Below are positions 1 through 14,503 of a stretch of 64,000 bases of DNA, one piece after another. The number at the start of each line of letters is the position of its first letter. Position 1 is the first letter of the stretch. A program made the position numbers and the translations under genes. Source of the DNA: Echinococcus granulosus (taxonomy: Eukaryota > Platyhelminthes > Cestoda > Cyclophyllidea > Taeniidae); assembly GCF_000524195.1 (NCBI RefSeq), contig NW_020170389.1, positions 605,719 through 669,718 on the forward strand. Reading direction: 5' to 3'. Under the pieces are notes generated by a model. The model was given only the letters and a program-made list of their open reading frames with translations, did no database searches and was not told the DNA's origin.

Positions 1-3000
1 CAAATGCAGCTTCCCGAGACTCCATGAAGACGAAAGAAGACAAATACTCGGGCAGAATATATATATTCAGCACGGAGAAGGTGTCTGGGCTATTGGCATG
101 GCCCAAAAGGCCAGCCCACCCAGCGAGGTACGAGAGGGCTAATTTAAAGTAAGATTGTTGCGCCTCACCAGAACCAAGGGATAAACCACTATCGTATTAC
201 ATAATTGTTAATGAAAGGCTAAATATATTTTTTGTTGATCTTTAAATAATACCTTATTTCTGTGAGTAAAGTGGTCCATGTTTTCTTCCTGGATACATGG
301 GTGCAGTAACTCGATAATTTTTGTATATGAATGCTTAGTTTGCCCATGCTCTTCATTCTTGGGGATGTTTTCGGCCATGCCAATGGCCTCACGAACTTGT
401 TGTGTGGGCTATCACGATCGTAGGAAATGCACGGAATGCTAAATGACGCACCGAACCTCAAAGGTCTAGAAATTTGTCAAAATATTCTGAGCATTAATTC
501 ATGATTCTGGCATCTTTTAATTGAAACGGTCATTTATTCTCGCAACCTACAGAAAATAATTAAAGAATGAAAGGCAACAATTTGTCCTGTTTTTAGTCCT
601 TTCCACTATGTTATTCTTGGCACTGGATATCATGAGGAGGTACCATATTTTGCCATTTCGATCACCCTTTTATTGCCATATTTTAATCACTTGTTTATCA
701 CTGACGGCTCTGGAGAGTGTAGTTCCGGCCATGGTACAGAGCCTAGCAGACAGGAAATGCATCAACCTTAATATATTCAAAGTGGTGTCACGGCCTCCCT
801 GAGGACAATATAAGGCACGTGAGTCCAAAGGTGTCAGGTCGTATACTTACTAAGTAGCTTAAGGACGAAAGGCAGCCAAAGTGATCAAGTTTTGTTCGAA
901 TGAGGTGAAAGTCAATTTTCGAGCGTTCATGTTGCATCATGCATGAGTCGAACACATTGTATCATAGAGTAATTATGAAAATTTTTTTTAACATCTTGGA
1001 CATTTGTCGGCTATGCTAGCCTTTAAAGAGATTCTTTCAATTTCAAAATGGGCGCGATGGAACATTAAAGCAATTATTTTCCTGTTTGCTTTTATAGATA
1101 CAGATAAAGTTGGCACTATTAATTAAATGCAACTTGCCGTTATGAAAGAAATCTTTTGTGAAACAGAGTCCTACCGAGACTCCTTCCAGTGACCGACTTT
1201 TTAAGTTGGGCGGAATTATTCATATGCATATCCATGAAACCTCTCTATGGGTACAATGTGGCAACTGAGATTTATCCGCCTAGCCATATTCCGGATTGGA
1301 AGGTGGCGTTTACAGCCCTTTAATCACCTGGTCCATTACAGAAACAACCTACTTAGTGCAAATGGCATAGGTCATGCTTGCCAGTAGTGATGAAAACCAG
1401 GTGAAGTGCTATAAATAAAGTTTGCCTTCGTTGAATCTTCCAAATGATATTACCTAAAAAAATGTCCAATAAATTACTTAGAAGAAGCTTAGCAAAAAGA
1501 TTTTTAAACTGAAGACGCATTCTCAATGATGCTTTCTCAATACCTAGGATTCCCAGATTTTCTTATGATTTTAGGCATTGGCAACTTGTATGTCTTGCAT
1601 AAGAGGGGTACAAATAAATGCTTTTCAAACCTCCTTAGATTTTTGTTGCTAAAAGATGCAAGTATTTTTCAGCTTTCTCATTGCCTAGGTAAACACTTAA
1701 ACTCATCGAGAGTAAGTAATCATTACAAATCACCGTGCTGACATTTCCAACATTCTCACATTTCACATTGCTTAATGATATGAGGTAGGATGCTTGTGGA
1801 TGCATGGATTTGATCCATTGCTTCGCCTTTCCTCGACGTGGAGATTCATCCCGACTGATTGGTTCAGTGCACACTTGATTGCGTTTGTCTGAAGGTGAAC
1901 TAGAATGGGGCAATGAAATTCACTGTATCATAGACACCCACCTGTTAGGCATGCTTGAATTGAGCGCAATTGGTTTATGAACGAGGGCAAGTCAAAAATG
2001 GTGAAAATAGTTCCATGCTTCTCAATGTTGCAGGAAAGAATTCAGCTGTATGAAGAAGACGAATGTATATTAAACAGTAATAATTAACTTTCCAATGCTG
2101 ATTATCATTGTGTTTGCTATTAACAAGTACAGTCACAACTGAAGGAATAGCAAAAGCGACCTAGGAGATGAAGCTTCCAAGTTAGTTAAAGGCAAATACG
2201 CCAACCATTAATACTAATTGGTGTCCCACTTAGACCCATAAAGAAGATAATAAGAAAGAGATTGTTCATGGCAAAATTAGCAATGGTCAAGCCACCGTAA
2301 TAGCACACAGAGCTGCTCTCAGTTCACCTGAGACCAGAAGAACGCATTCGATGAAGGGGGATTCATCCAAAAGAGCGTCTCAGGTACATTCCACTCCTCT
2401 CTTAATGGGCATGCTTCAGCTAAGCAGAACAATATTCTATAGGGATGTCTAGGCGCGATCACTTGTTTCGCTAGCAACAGCTTCGTCAAAAAAAGTCTTT
2501 CAGGCTGACTCGTTCTAATTCATTCAGCTACTTTGTTTAATGTCTTTTGCGAATTATCCTGTGTGCGGCTGAGACGAAGCCGTCGCGGTGGTTTGAAATG
2601 TATAACAAGTATAGGAATTTATCCGATGTATGTATCCATGGAACCCAAATATTGTTTAATTTCCAGTCTGATAAGCCAGCCCTGCTGTGCCAGCCTACCT
2701 CGTGGTGAAGGGAGCTCGGTATCAGTTACTATAGGTTTTACGCTTTTCACTAGTAGTATCTCATAGGACAGGCAAGGTATGCAGTAGCAGAGAGATTTAG
2801 ACAACATTCACATGATTCAGCAGCTAATTCGCGAGAAGACGTTGGATGAAATGTTTAGTTTTATGTAAAAGCAGAGCGTTTTTCTTCTGCAGCAGCTTCC
2901 CATGCCTACAGAGAGGAAGTGGCCAATAGTAATAGGCGTTAGCAATACTGGTATTGACCAACCAGCGTTGACTTTTTTGTCACAAATTGGGTTCTAATCT

Positions 3001-6000
3001 GTCAGCGGTTCGCAGAATCATATGTCACAATTAATTTGTGAAACATCAAAGGCATGAATTTGGCTCAACACCTCTAATCGCTACATAACACAGTCTAATG
3101 CGCTGGCTGCAGTATTCAAAAGATTGGTAATGCTCACCATAATCACTCCATGTTATCCAGGTGATGTTGGTGGCAATGCCGAGGCATTAGTGTGAATAGT
3201 AAAATTATAGCGATTATGTCAAAACAGCAAGAATTGCAGTTAGAAATGGCAGAAGTTAATAGTGCAAAATAGCCCATTTTCATAGACCACTTCGATGGGT
3301 ATACATAATAAATTTCATATATTTGGTGGTAAATGGCTTTTTTTCCAATTGCACAGAGTTTTATTTAAGCAAGGTTACATGGTTCTACCGTGGGTTAAGC
3401 CATATCTCATGTGATAGATATAGTTCTATGCACTTTGTGCTTGGAATAATCCATGTAGCTAATGTGTCTTTCGCCCAAAAGATTGGACTAACAGTATATG
3501 GTATTTGTTTTGATTTACTCGAACTTTCCCGTTTAAAATGGCCAAGTTATCATATTTTCCGGAAATTTGTTATTCAATTATTTGGATACTGTTTATCATT
3601 AATTAGAAGGCTACATCTCTAAAATACGAAGAATTGAGCTTATTTGTGGGAAACTTTTAAATTATCAAAGTGTAGTTGCTTATTTTATGCCACATGTGCC
3701 TGTCATTAAGTAAACCCTAGATGAATACATTTTGAATTTGACAAAATCACACGATGTGCTAATAATGTGGTGCCTACTAAATAATGCCATGATTTAATTT
3801 TGCACTGCTAACTTCAAATGTGACAGCTACAAACACAAAAAGTACTCATATTTGCTGCCCCTTGTTAGACTTCATTTTGTGTTTTCCTTCCTGACTAAAT
3901 TATTTGCCATTAAACCGGCACCAAATGTCGTTTAAACAAGCCACTTTTGTACTTCTGCCATCTGGAAAGCATTTATTACAGAATACCTTTTCGTCCCCAA
4001 TTTTTTGGGCTTGAAAATATATTAGTAGATGAGCAAAATCGGCAGTTTGGAAGAAAACCACGAGGCTTAAAATTTGCATATCTGCTGCAAGTAAAACCCG
4101 CAGGTATTACCACATAGCTAAGAATTCCTTACTCGGATAGTCGCGGACTCCACCTTACTACGACATGAACTAGTTTCAGTCGATTGTTCTTTTAATTTAT
4201 GTACCATAGTACGTTTTTTATTAAGACATCTAAGAATATATAGAGATTTTGAAAACTGCGTGCTGTGTTGTTTTGAACTGAAACATATGCATATTATTCT
4301 ATTGATGTGCTTTTGGATGAGTGTCGCGACTCATTTTGCAAAAGGACAAGTTACTCTAAATTCAACACAAATATATCTGATTTCATAGGTATGTAATTAA
4401 GGCCTTAGTGCGATATTTAATGTTCTGTATTGTTTAAAGTAAAATAAGGTGCAAAAGTTGTTTCAATAAGGTTGTTTTTTCTTGGTCTGGGATGCACAAA
4501 AATGGGAGAATAATTGAGGTACTTGATTTTTAACCGTATTTTAAACATTTTGAACACTTCATATTCTTTTATTCCACAGTAGCAAATCAAAAAGGGTATT
4601 CTAGACTTTTAAAGAATGCAGTTGTTTTTCCCAATTCTAAGACCATGACCTTTTTACTGTTTAAGTGCACTACAGTTTCGAAGTGGCCAAAATTCAACTC
4701 TTTGGCGCAGAATTGTGGTCCGCTTTATGCAGCGGCCTGGGCAGATGACCAAACGGAGCTTTTAGTGTGATATTCATGTTTCGCCGATTGAGGAAGATGG
4801 TAGAGAGAACCGAAAAATGTTAATCTTTAAAGTTGCACTCGCAATTTTAATTACTACTTTGAGTTCTGTCGGCATATTTCTAGAGTAGTTCAGCAATTCT
4901 GTAACTGTAGTATTTCATCACTATATTTTGTGAATGCCGGGCTTCATTCAAACTCCACAGGTGGACCATCTTCCATGTTTTTTATTAAGTGTATTTTATT
5001 TGTTCCAAGGTACAATTCATTAGTAGGTTTGACAACACTACATCATAAATAACAAAAAGAATTTGTTCGAATTCTGCAGATTTTTACTGATATGTGGAAA
5101 TTCCAAAAGTAATTCCGCTCAAAAAATGTGCTTGAGTGTTCCCATCTTACCGTAATCCACGTGAACTGACACACACTTTGTCTGCCTGGAACTTGGGAAT
5201 GTGGCATTCAGTTTAAACAGCCTTCATTTGACCGACCAGAAGTATGCGAAGCTTTAACGTCAAAAACAGGCCACCATTTGTTTTAAGGAGGTTTAAGCAT
5301 GCCCACGCGTGTGTATCTGCACATACATTTATCTCCCCATTGAAAGACGATAAGTTTGATTCTCTGTTAATTTACACGAATGACAAAGGTTTGCTGCAAA
5401 TTAGCTTGTGATTGCAAGATTTGTATATTAAAATAAGTTAAAACGCAGAAACCTACAACTGAAGTAACATAACATTGGGGTACAAAAAGCACTTTTTTTA
5501 AAACCTGCTTGCTTTTGTTTTTGCCGACCCTTTTGCCTCAGGCAAATTTTACTAAGTGCTGGTTGACATTTATCACAATAGTGTAAATGCGCGAACAATT
5601 GGGTAAGCGCTGATCCTTTTCTTTGGTACAATACCACAAAAATTCACGAATAGAATCACCAACAATGCTCCGTTTCCCTCAAATATTCGGTGTCCTCAAT
5701 AATTGCAAATGCAATTTGACAATTCTGAATTTGACATATTCCTCGCCTATTCTCGCTCAAATGATCGGTTTGAAAATGGAACGTGAGTAGTTAAATAAAC
5801 TCACGAATTGGGCATCAAGAGTCGAACACATTTCTATCAGACATTTGCGAAACAGCTGTAATTCAGATCAATTTTTATTAAACCCACTAAGCTTAAACAA
5901 AATTAAGACCTAAACCTTATCTTGATACCAGGTGCAAGGTGTAATACACGCGGGATCGTTGAAAGACAGCGATTCCAGAATCCTGCTTTTTTAGACAGGT

Positions 6001-6380
6001 GCAATAAGTTGTTTCCTGTACTTTTTTTAAAGAGGATCTTATCAACGGACCTTGGGTAAACTTGGGAGCATCAGAAGTTATGAATATTTTGATAATCACA
6101 CAACTAGTCATTGATTACAGCATAGTGCCAGAATTTTGGCAAAAACGAGGTCCTATGTTTAATACGATTCATTTACCTCCGCTTACTTTCGCTTGTTTAG
6201 TATTTTCATCGTTCACAAAGTGCCAAAACGATCTTGCTTTTCTTTGCGTGTTAGTATCCAGCAGTTTGGGACATCAGCGCACATACTTGTGTTGGCAGTA
6301 AACGGAAGGAGGGTGATGATGCACGCAGATACATTTTGCATCCACAAGGAGCCCATTGTGCCTGCGAATTCAACTGTGAT
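1..6380. other. Upstream non-coding DNA
   Basis: AT-rich sequence with stop codons in all frames. The open frames that occur are short, start at arbitrary places, and have composition typical of random AT-rich DNA. I see no splice-bounded coding island, no RNA gene and no transposon-like repeat. It is probably intergenic and may include 5' untranslated exons of the gene that starts at 6621; an untranslated exon cannot be recognised by eye. Confidence 0.6.
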
Positions 6381-6620
6381 CTTACGCACGTACGCTTTCT
6401 TCCCTTCGCTCTATTGGCTATGCTATCTTGCGTCTCCATTGGTTGTAGGCGCTTCCGTGTCCCAGCCTGGCAGGTATCCAACGCCGATGTAGGTGTGTGC
6501 ACATCCCATTCCCCAGTACAGGACACGTATGCGGCCGTGCCTATTTGCTATGCCCCGTGACCAACCTGCATGTAAATTTGTCAATGTGTAAATAATGCAA
6601 ATTCGATGTAATACTTTCGA
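6380..6620 (+). promoter_or_regulatory. Promoter-like segment with inverted CCAAT boxes
   Basis: Less AT-rich than its surroundings. It holds two ATTGG motifs (inverted CCAAT boxes) at 6413-6417 and 6438-6442, about 200 bp before the first in-frame ATG at 6621. CCAAT boxes of this spacing are common in TATA-less animal promoters. No convincing TATA box was seen. The assignment is inferred from position and motifs only; it could equally be transcribed 5' leader. Confidence 0.35.
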
Positions 6621-7516
6621 ATGACTACAGTTTCGCCAGCAGAAAATTTGCATCGCATTTCCCTAGGGAAAAAGGCCACAAGAACCGTCACCGCCCCCTC
6701 ACTTATTGTGCGCCAGTATAGTAATGAACCGAGGACGTCGGGTCAAGAGCAACGACCTCTAGCTAACCGCTACGCTTCTCAAGATAACGGATTGTCTCCG
6801 TTCACCAGTTCGGGCTACCTCTCTCCCAGACTTAAGTCCAGCTCCTCCACATGCATGCGTGATGTCAAAGAGGTGTTCACCATTCAGCAAATCATGCGTG
6901 ATACCTTAGAGGTGCGAAGAAAACCTCAGTCTGTGGACAACAAGGCGATACTGCAGACACAACACCACAAAAAGGAATTTCTTCGATCCTGGTCACGAGA
7001 GAGAATCATAGTCACGGAAGAAATTATCTATCCGACGACTAGCTTGACCGTAACCAGTGCTTCCGGATCCTTTTCTTCTATTACCGGGCCTCAAAGTAAA
7101 CCCTACTTTCCAATAAAGAGATATAACATTTCTGGAAAATCGCTTCCTTCGCCTTCGGTGACTCTGGTCGGCGTCCTGCCATCTCATGTAGTGAAACACG
7201 GCCATCGCGTACCCCTAATAACTGCAAGCGATGGAAGAACGCCCCTCGCACGAGCCGGAAGATCTTGTCTTAAAAAGCAGGCATCTGAACCAGAAAGCTC
7301 CACTCTACTTTTCAGCGACCTATCTTCAGCTAGCACCGGGACTGCTGCGAGGGTTATTGAGGTGCTGAAAACATCAGGCAGTCTACGTTTACCACGGCAA
7401 ATGTCTCAGACACTTATGAGACAAGCAAATCTGACTGCTCTTAAGCGCACCATCGGTCCTCATTTCCCGACTACGCAATACAGTCTCATGGAACAAGCCG
7501 ACGAGGACCAATTAGT
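6621..7516 (+). CDS. ARHGEF11/12: RhoGEF exon 1: N-terminal Ser/Thr-rich region
   Basis: Encodes residues 1-298, rich in Ser, Thr, Arg and Pro with no domain I recognise; probably disordered. The ATG at 6621 is the first after an in-frame TAA at 6609-6611. An ACTACAG just inside the frame (6623-6629) could instead be a splice acceptor, which would put the true start in an upstream exon. The donor is GTGAGT at 7517, phase 2; joining to 11686 forms a valine codon and keeps the frame open. An alternative reading is a separate single-exon gene ending at the TGA at 7518-7520, but the perfect donor and matching phase favour the splice. Confidence 0.7.
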
Positions 7517-10500
7517 GTGAGTCCCATGTTTGTATAAATTTGCATGTGAAGTTAGTCGCTTTCCCGTTTGATTTCATAAGCCCAAATTTTCGTCTATTTA
7601 TTTATTTCATGGAACGATTGTCACATAAAAAAGCGGGACAGTAAGTGCTTGATGGCACTGCCTTTTGTGGACTGAGAACACGTTGATACTTTTGATCAAT
7701 GAGACATGTTTACACTAGAATGCAGCTAAGGGCGAGGTGATTTGGGTCACATTAAAATCGAGGTCATAAGAGGGTTTTACGCGCCTTAAATTAAGACTCC
7801 TTGACCGACGCACTGAAGGTGTAAATGTCCTTTAATCGTGTTTATATATACCTCAAACAGGCATCATAGCATTAATGCTAAGGCCTAAGTCTCTGTTCGT
7901 CACACTCGGAACCTTCCTAAAAGTTCTGCATCTTGTATTTATTCATTAAAGCTTTGGACCTTAATAAAGTATGCTTATAATCCATGCTTTTCTTCTCTGC
8001 ACCACTTTGGTATATAACCAGAGAACTTTGGATGACTCAGCCAATTGAAACTGAACTACTTTACATACAAAGAAGATGCAGTTATTGTTAAAAATGACTG
8101 GGGTGGGAACTCACATAGATCATACAACAAAAAAAAACCTGTTAGGCATTTGGGTATATTCATTTTGATTTAATTTGCATAAATCAATCTTGAAAAGTTT
8201 ACACAATTATACATCACGATTGTAGCGCTTCAACTTAGGCCCTCTTTATAACTTAGCTAGCCTGTTTTAACAGTAAACCCACATACAAGATAAGGAAAAT
8301 GAATTAAGCGTATATATACAGTACGTACTGCGCAGTTACCACAGGGCAAATCTAATTTCAGTGATCATGTTTGAATTGTATTTCATTTTACCTATGTATT
8401 TTTCGCTTTTGAGACGTACAGAACCCAACAGTAAACTATCAATAAATGACATATTTAACGAAAATTTGACAGTACGTCACATTACGCATAATTTGGTGTT
8501 ACAAGTCATTATGATCAACTGACCGAATGTTAGACTACTACTACTACTACTATTTCTAAATTTTGTCTCACCATCCATTTGGATCGGCTTCTATCAGCGA
8601 TGCTTATTTATGCAGTAATTTTAAGAATTTGTTGAGCACAAAATGTAACGTCTACGTAGAAGTGCATTAAAGTGGTTTATACATCCGCTTTGCTTCATTA
8701 TCTTTCCTATTATGGCCCTGTTACGCATCTTGATGACCTCTTTAATTCTTCAGCTTTTATAAATCACGTTGGTTTTTTTCGGGTTTCCCACAGAGTAATT
8801 ACAGTGAAGTTCCTTCACTTTCATAAACAGATTTCATTCCAAACCGATTTCCAAATTCTGAAATGGTTCACCAGGGTATTATTACACGATCACAAATCTT
8901 ACTAAAAAATTAGCCGATTTAAATTGAATGCCATTTTTACACCACTTAAGGAGGTACATTCACACTTAATTATAAGGGGTAGGGTGGGAAAAGTGTGGCA
9001 TGTCGGTAAGTGATCCACCTTCGTTTTGCAATAACATGTAACCACACTGAACTGTAAGTAATAGAAGGTTAGTTGGCTATAGTAACGCCTTTCCTTGCAG
9101 CTATTATAGCAGTTATTATAGAGAAATTGAGTTAAGTGATTCTGTGGGTGATTTAAACGAGGAGAGCGTTTGCCTAATCTGAGTGACTGGACCGATGAAA
9201 AAGGACCAAGTGGATGCACCTTCCTACGCTCACGGTTTCGATTCGACTGTGGGCATGAAGTTGTTGTCCAGATGTCAGCCTTTTGGTGTGTGAAGTTGAG
9301 TAGTCATTGGCCCGAAAATGCGCTTTCACTTACACATGCAGACACACATGCGAGCACATGGGCACGAGAGCCCGCAATCATTGGGTGAGTGCCCACTCGG
9401 GTGTGATGCTGTTAATTTATTCACGCAAGTTACTGCGGGGCGAAACCTGGTGCGCAAACTGGTGTGTATTCTTTCAGTTATCCATATAAAATGTGCTTTT
9501 GGACTACACTACTCCTACCCACCCAAATGCATGAACAATTGGATTAATTCAAAGGCATAAATGACCAAAGGAAATATAAGACATCTGCTTGGAATTTCAA
9601 AGTAAGTTGATTTTCCGTATGTATACACTGTTGCATAGAATAGTTGTAATAATTAAGAAATATGCAACCTTTCGGCAATTTGACTGTGCCAGCGACTTAA
9701 TTTTACTGCATAATTTTGGTGTAATTCAACCATGCCTGGAAAGGGAGTTTACGAATAAAATACAAGGGAGTTTAGCGGATACATAGCTTACACTAGAAGT
9801 TTTCAACAAGATAACTTGCCACACATTACAATCTGAAATAACGTAGTCTATTTATAAAATGCTATATGAAAGGACGCCCAAGAAATAAATGTCCTGGTCT
9901 TATGGTGCAAGGAGGGAATTCGCTAGTTTCGCTTGGATAAGAAAACTATCTTCCGTCTACGTAGTACACATTGAATTCTAGCAGTCTAGATTTTACTGCT
10001 TAACTACTTTTTGAATGGTCTGTCAATTCAGTACATGGGTGTTAAAAAAAGTTACTGGCAAATATCACTTTCAACACTTAGGAATGTGGGACCATTTAAA
10101 TACAGATTCAAAGCAATGGTAATGAAAACAATGGCTTCCTGAGTATGCTAAGAAAAACGTATGAGAATCTGTTGTAGGGATCATTCGTGAAGTTTAGATG
10201 GATTGCCATTTTTCCCACTTCTATGCAATATTGTACAGTGTATAAATCACAATATCCACTAATAAAGGTGCAAGGAAAGACCCTCTTCTTCATATCCAGT
10301 ACTTTTGGGTTAGTGCTAACAACTAATTCCAATGTTTACTGTTCCATGTGAATTCGCTTTGAAAGTTCGGCTATTTGTATTTTGTATTTTTCAGTGGACC
10401 ACGTTGATATTAACAAAAAATTGGTGATCGTTATCACATTAGATGCTCGAAAAAATGGTTTTCTATTTTCATCTTCAGCAAATGAGCTAAGTTTCGTTGC

Positions 10501-13500
10501 TTATTTGTAAGATGTTAACAATGAAAGTGACCTTAATAACTTGCATCCGCCTGTAGCTCTTGTCAAACAGGGTTGGAGGCGTCCCAGTCAAGTCAGCGCC
10601 ACTGAGTCAGACGAGTGCCTGAGCTTGCGCCTGTGTGTTTGTATACTTCACTGTCTTTTCAGTCACGTAGCATAAATTATGCATGCAGAACCAAGTTGAC
10701 TTCGCGATCTATTTTGCATGCATATTTTCCATCAAATCGAATACGACAGATACCTACCTGGAGGATACCTGATGACCTCTTACACTCCGCTAATAATCTT
10801 CGGTTTACGCAGAAATTTGCTTTAACTTCACTTATCATTACCCTTGGACATGTTAGGGTAAATGCAGCAGCCTACTTTTGCAGTACATAATCCAATGAGA
10901 TCATGCGAAAAAAATGTTGACTTTTTGGATAATCTTGTTGTCAAAACTTGGGTAAGTTGATGAAGTAAAAAATTGTTTCAGAAGATAACCTTTCTCAATT
11001 TAAATAGCCAAATCAAATTACGAAACAATTATTGCTGATAAATAGACAGCCCAGTTCAGACTACTTTAATTAGTCAACAAGTTAATCCTACTTTGTAAGC
11101 TTGATAGCACCTTTTCTGCTCTAGACAAACTGGCAACAACGTGAATTTTCCGCAATGCTACCGTTTGACATGCTTGTTTATGCTTACAGCATATGACTGC
11201 AGCTATTTGGTAAACAATGTTATTTGAAGGATTAATAAAATACTATAGTGTTCAAAAAAAGTAGACCTGGACTGAAGTGAAAATAGATTCACTGCTTTTA
11301 TTTTGATTTCATGCAGATGTTGATTAAGTGTAGGTACGATTCAGGGGTGACAGTGCAATGCGGGATTTCGACAAAATAATGTTCACACAGTTGTTTTTTA
11401 TGCAACCTATATCTACAGGAGTTGGTAGATTATGAGCAGTCTAGTAAAGAAAGTTGGTATTTTAAAAATCATTCATCTTTATCATCGCTGCTCCCTACTT
11501 GAACACAAACAACAGCCGTTCTGTAAGGAAAACTGCAGATATGAAAATTTTGTTCAAAATTTCAGTATTAGCTGAAATAAAATGCATATTTCTTAAAAGT
11601 GTGTTATTTGTGGCAGTCTCAACAATGAGTTAGGGTCTAACTCGAGTGCGAATTAGGTTTGCAGAGTGCAAGCTTTTTTATTCAGACAAAGCATTCCACC
11701 TCTACGACCTGTTGAAAAGGCGAGGTCCCTTGAGGTGGCAAGCGAAGAAAACCAGAAACGGAACTCCGTCCAGCAGCGGGTATCCATAATGGAGTCCTCC
11801 AGTCTCCCTCTTAATGTATCCAACAGTTCACTTCTCAACCCGATGCAAAAGACACCCACCACTACATCACAAGAGCAGCAGCTAACTCCACAAGTGCTCA
11901 CCACCTCTGATCACCCACCGGGCAGTCCACCTCCCGCTTACCATTCGGTTCTGTCGGACGAGCATGAACTGACAATACAGGAAGACGAAGATTTACACAG
12001 CACGTCGACGTCAGTCTACGAGACCGCAAGATCTTCCGTCTCGCTTTCACCGAGCCGTGAAGAAATTCTCGCATCACCGTCGCAGACACCCACACTTCAG
12101 CCAGCGCCTCAACACCGCTATCATCACCAGCAAACGCGGCAACAGGAGCTGGGAAGGGAAGGGGAGGGCGACGTCGTGACTACGGTGATCGATAAGTTGG
12201 ACGCAGCCACCGAGACTGTGATTCCCACATCTCCAGTCTACTTTCGGACCATTGTGCGTAGGGATCATGCGGGCTATGGGTTGACTGTGTGCGGTACTAA
12301 CCCTGTCACTGTGCGGAATATTCGTGAAGGTGAGATGTCAGTTTCTTAAAAACGTTTCTAAATTTTTACTGTTAAACCGCACCTTAACTATTTGTTAATG
12401 AGGTGTATGAAATCTCCATTATTTTACCCACTGATCAAAATGTATATTGATGATTTTAAAAGAACCTTTTTAAATGAATTCCCCAACATCGATATTATTT
12501 GTTCACCGCGTCCCCAAAAGCTGATGTGGACATCGCCATAAAGATGAAATTTATACTGGTTATTTAAGTTTTCCAAAAATTACGAAACATCATTAGAACG
12601 TAAGCCTAAGTTGCAGAGGGGCTTGATGATTATGTCAAATGTTGGGACTCGCACACGAACTGATCGTGCGGGTAGCTGCAGAACAAATCCACGTGTTGGT
12701 GATGTCCTCGCCCAAGACAGCCACTTGGGACGCCCAGTACTAGCCAATGACAAGGTATGACCTAACGATAAAGCCCAGCTTCATTCAGAACTGACAGGAC
12801 CTGATTAATTTCTGGTCCGTGGCTAACCTTGGTCGGTAGAGGGGTTAGAAATAGCTGTAACTCATAAACAAAGGTGACGATATTTGGTCGTGCACTTCTG
12901 TATATGCACTAATGGTTTATCAAGGAAGTTGGTCCGACAAGTTGGGTGGTGCCTTTTTCTTCCCCAACTTTTTTATTTTTATATCGTAGTCGGGCGCCAC
13001 TGAAGGTTCCGCATAAACCATTAATGCAATATTTTTAATTTGTTTTATTCGTCTGCTGGAGCTCCATCCTCGAGTGACAACTGGACATTTAGTATTGCTA
13101 TTCTGAGAGGTCAATGAGTCATTTTGAGGTTATATTAAGTAGTATCGGATGTTTCTTACCATTGTACGCATACTACTGACATCTTCAATAAATTATCCAA
13201 GGTCAAAAATAGTTTAAAATTATCTTTACATTGTGCACTTTCTAACACCACAACTTTTTAAATGCCAATGAAAGATAGGAAGTTTGCTGCAGCTATTACA
13301 TGTGACGTAAGTTGAACAATCAAATGAAGTGTAATGCAAATAACCAGTCAGAAAAAGGCAGTATAATTTTTGTTGCTATAGTGAAATCGCTATAGTTTTC
13401 ATTATAAGTGGAGTTGAGCTTTCGCGCACACTGACCCGGTTCAGCAGCGCATTGCCAGTCTGAGTTGCTGCAAAAAAGAGCCCAAGGTTTTTGACATGGC

Positions 13501-14469
13501 TTTAATAAAAAGAATCCCTTAAAGTTCGACACAGATTTTCGTTGGTGTTTCTCGAGAAAAGAGCAATCAAATGATTAACTTTAAAACGGCACCTCAGTTT
13601 AGATTATAGAAGTGCCAAAGTATGCATTTTAAAAGGTAACGAAGCAAAAAGAAGGAGTACTTTTATAAAACTTATCAACCATCAGCCCATGTTGTGTATG
13701 TGAGCTATTTGATCGAAACTTATTAACAATAATATGCGTTCAAAATCCAACATAAGCACTAGGGATCACTAATCCTATGCCTAAGGTATTGACGATTCGA
13801 GGGACCTTATTAAAAACAAGACTAAATAATGATGTTCATTTTGTTCCCTACAGAGAATAAGTGTTATTCATCTCATATATTAGATCCCATAACTAGTATG
13901 CTAACTATGCTAATTTTGCAGTAAGCATTAGTCTCAAGAAATGACGCAAGAAGTTGTGAAAATGAAAAATAACACTCAGTATGGATATGGAGGACCTGTG
14001 CGGTCTCTGCATAAAAAAAAGATAATTTCTTCCATACTGGGACTATGGCAATGTCCGTAAGTTGGTTAACTAGAAATATCAAAAAGGTGGGGAAGAATAG
14101 CACCTATCTGATAAAAATTCCTTAGGGCTGGAGCTTCCATGCTGCGTGTACATTGTGGGCATTTGGTTTCCCTAGTGTACAGAGGGTAAGGATCATGCGC
14201 CTTCCTGTCAATAACACGCCTGTCCTTTGGCTACGCACCCAGATCCGTAGTCTGCATGTCGCTTCCACTAAGGAAAGGTCACACTTGCACACACACCCAC
14301 ACACATTTTCCCATTCGATATGCCTGTTTTGGTAAATTGGGAGATGCCACTACCCTTGGCGCTAGCATAACCATTCATTAAGCTACCCCATTCAAAGTGC
14401 AGCGCAATTCTAGTCACAAAATTATCCCTTCGGGGCCTTTTCAAATGTGTCCGAGACTTTCCGATTTCG

Positions 14470-14503
<34 letters not shown>

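Noticed and set aside
3323..3622. 99-codon open frame upstream
   Set aside because: AT-driven composition, no family resemblance, no gene context.
6251..6526. Minus-strand 91-codon frame over the promoter-like region
   Set aside because: Overlaps several other frames in GC-richer DNA; looks like chance openness.
9170..9560. Possible RNA gene or coding patch in intron 1
   Set aside because: Several overlapping short frames, no tRNA-like A/B boxes or cloverleaf, no usable splice phases.
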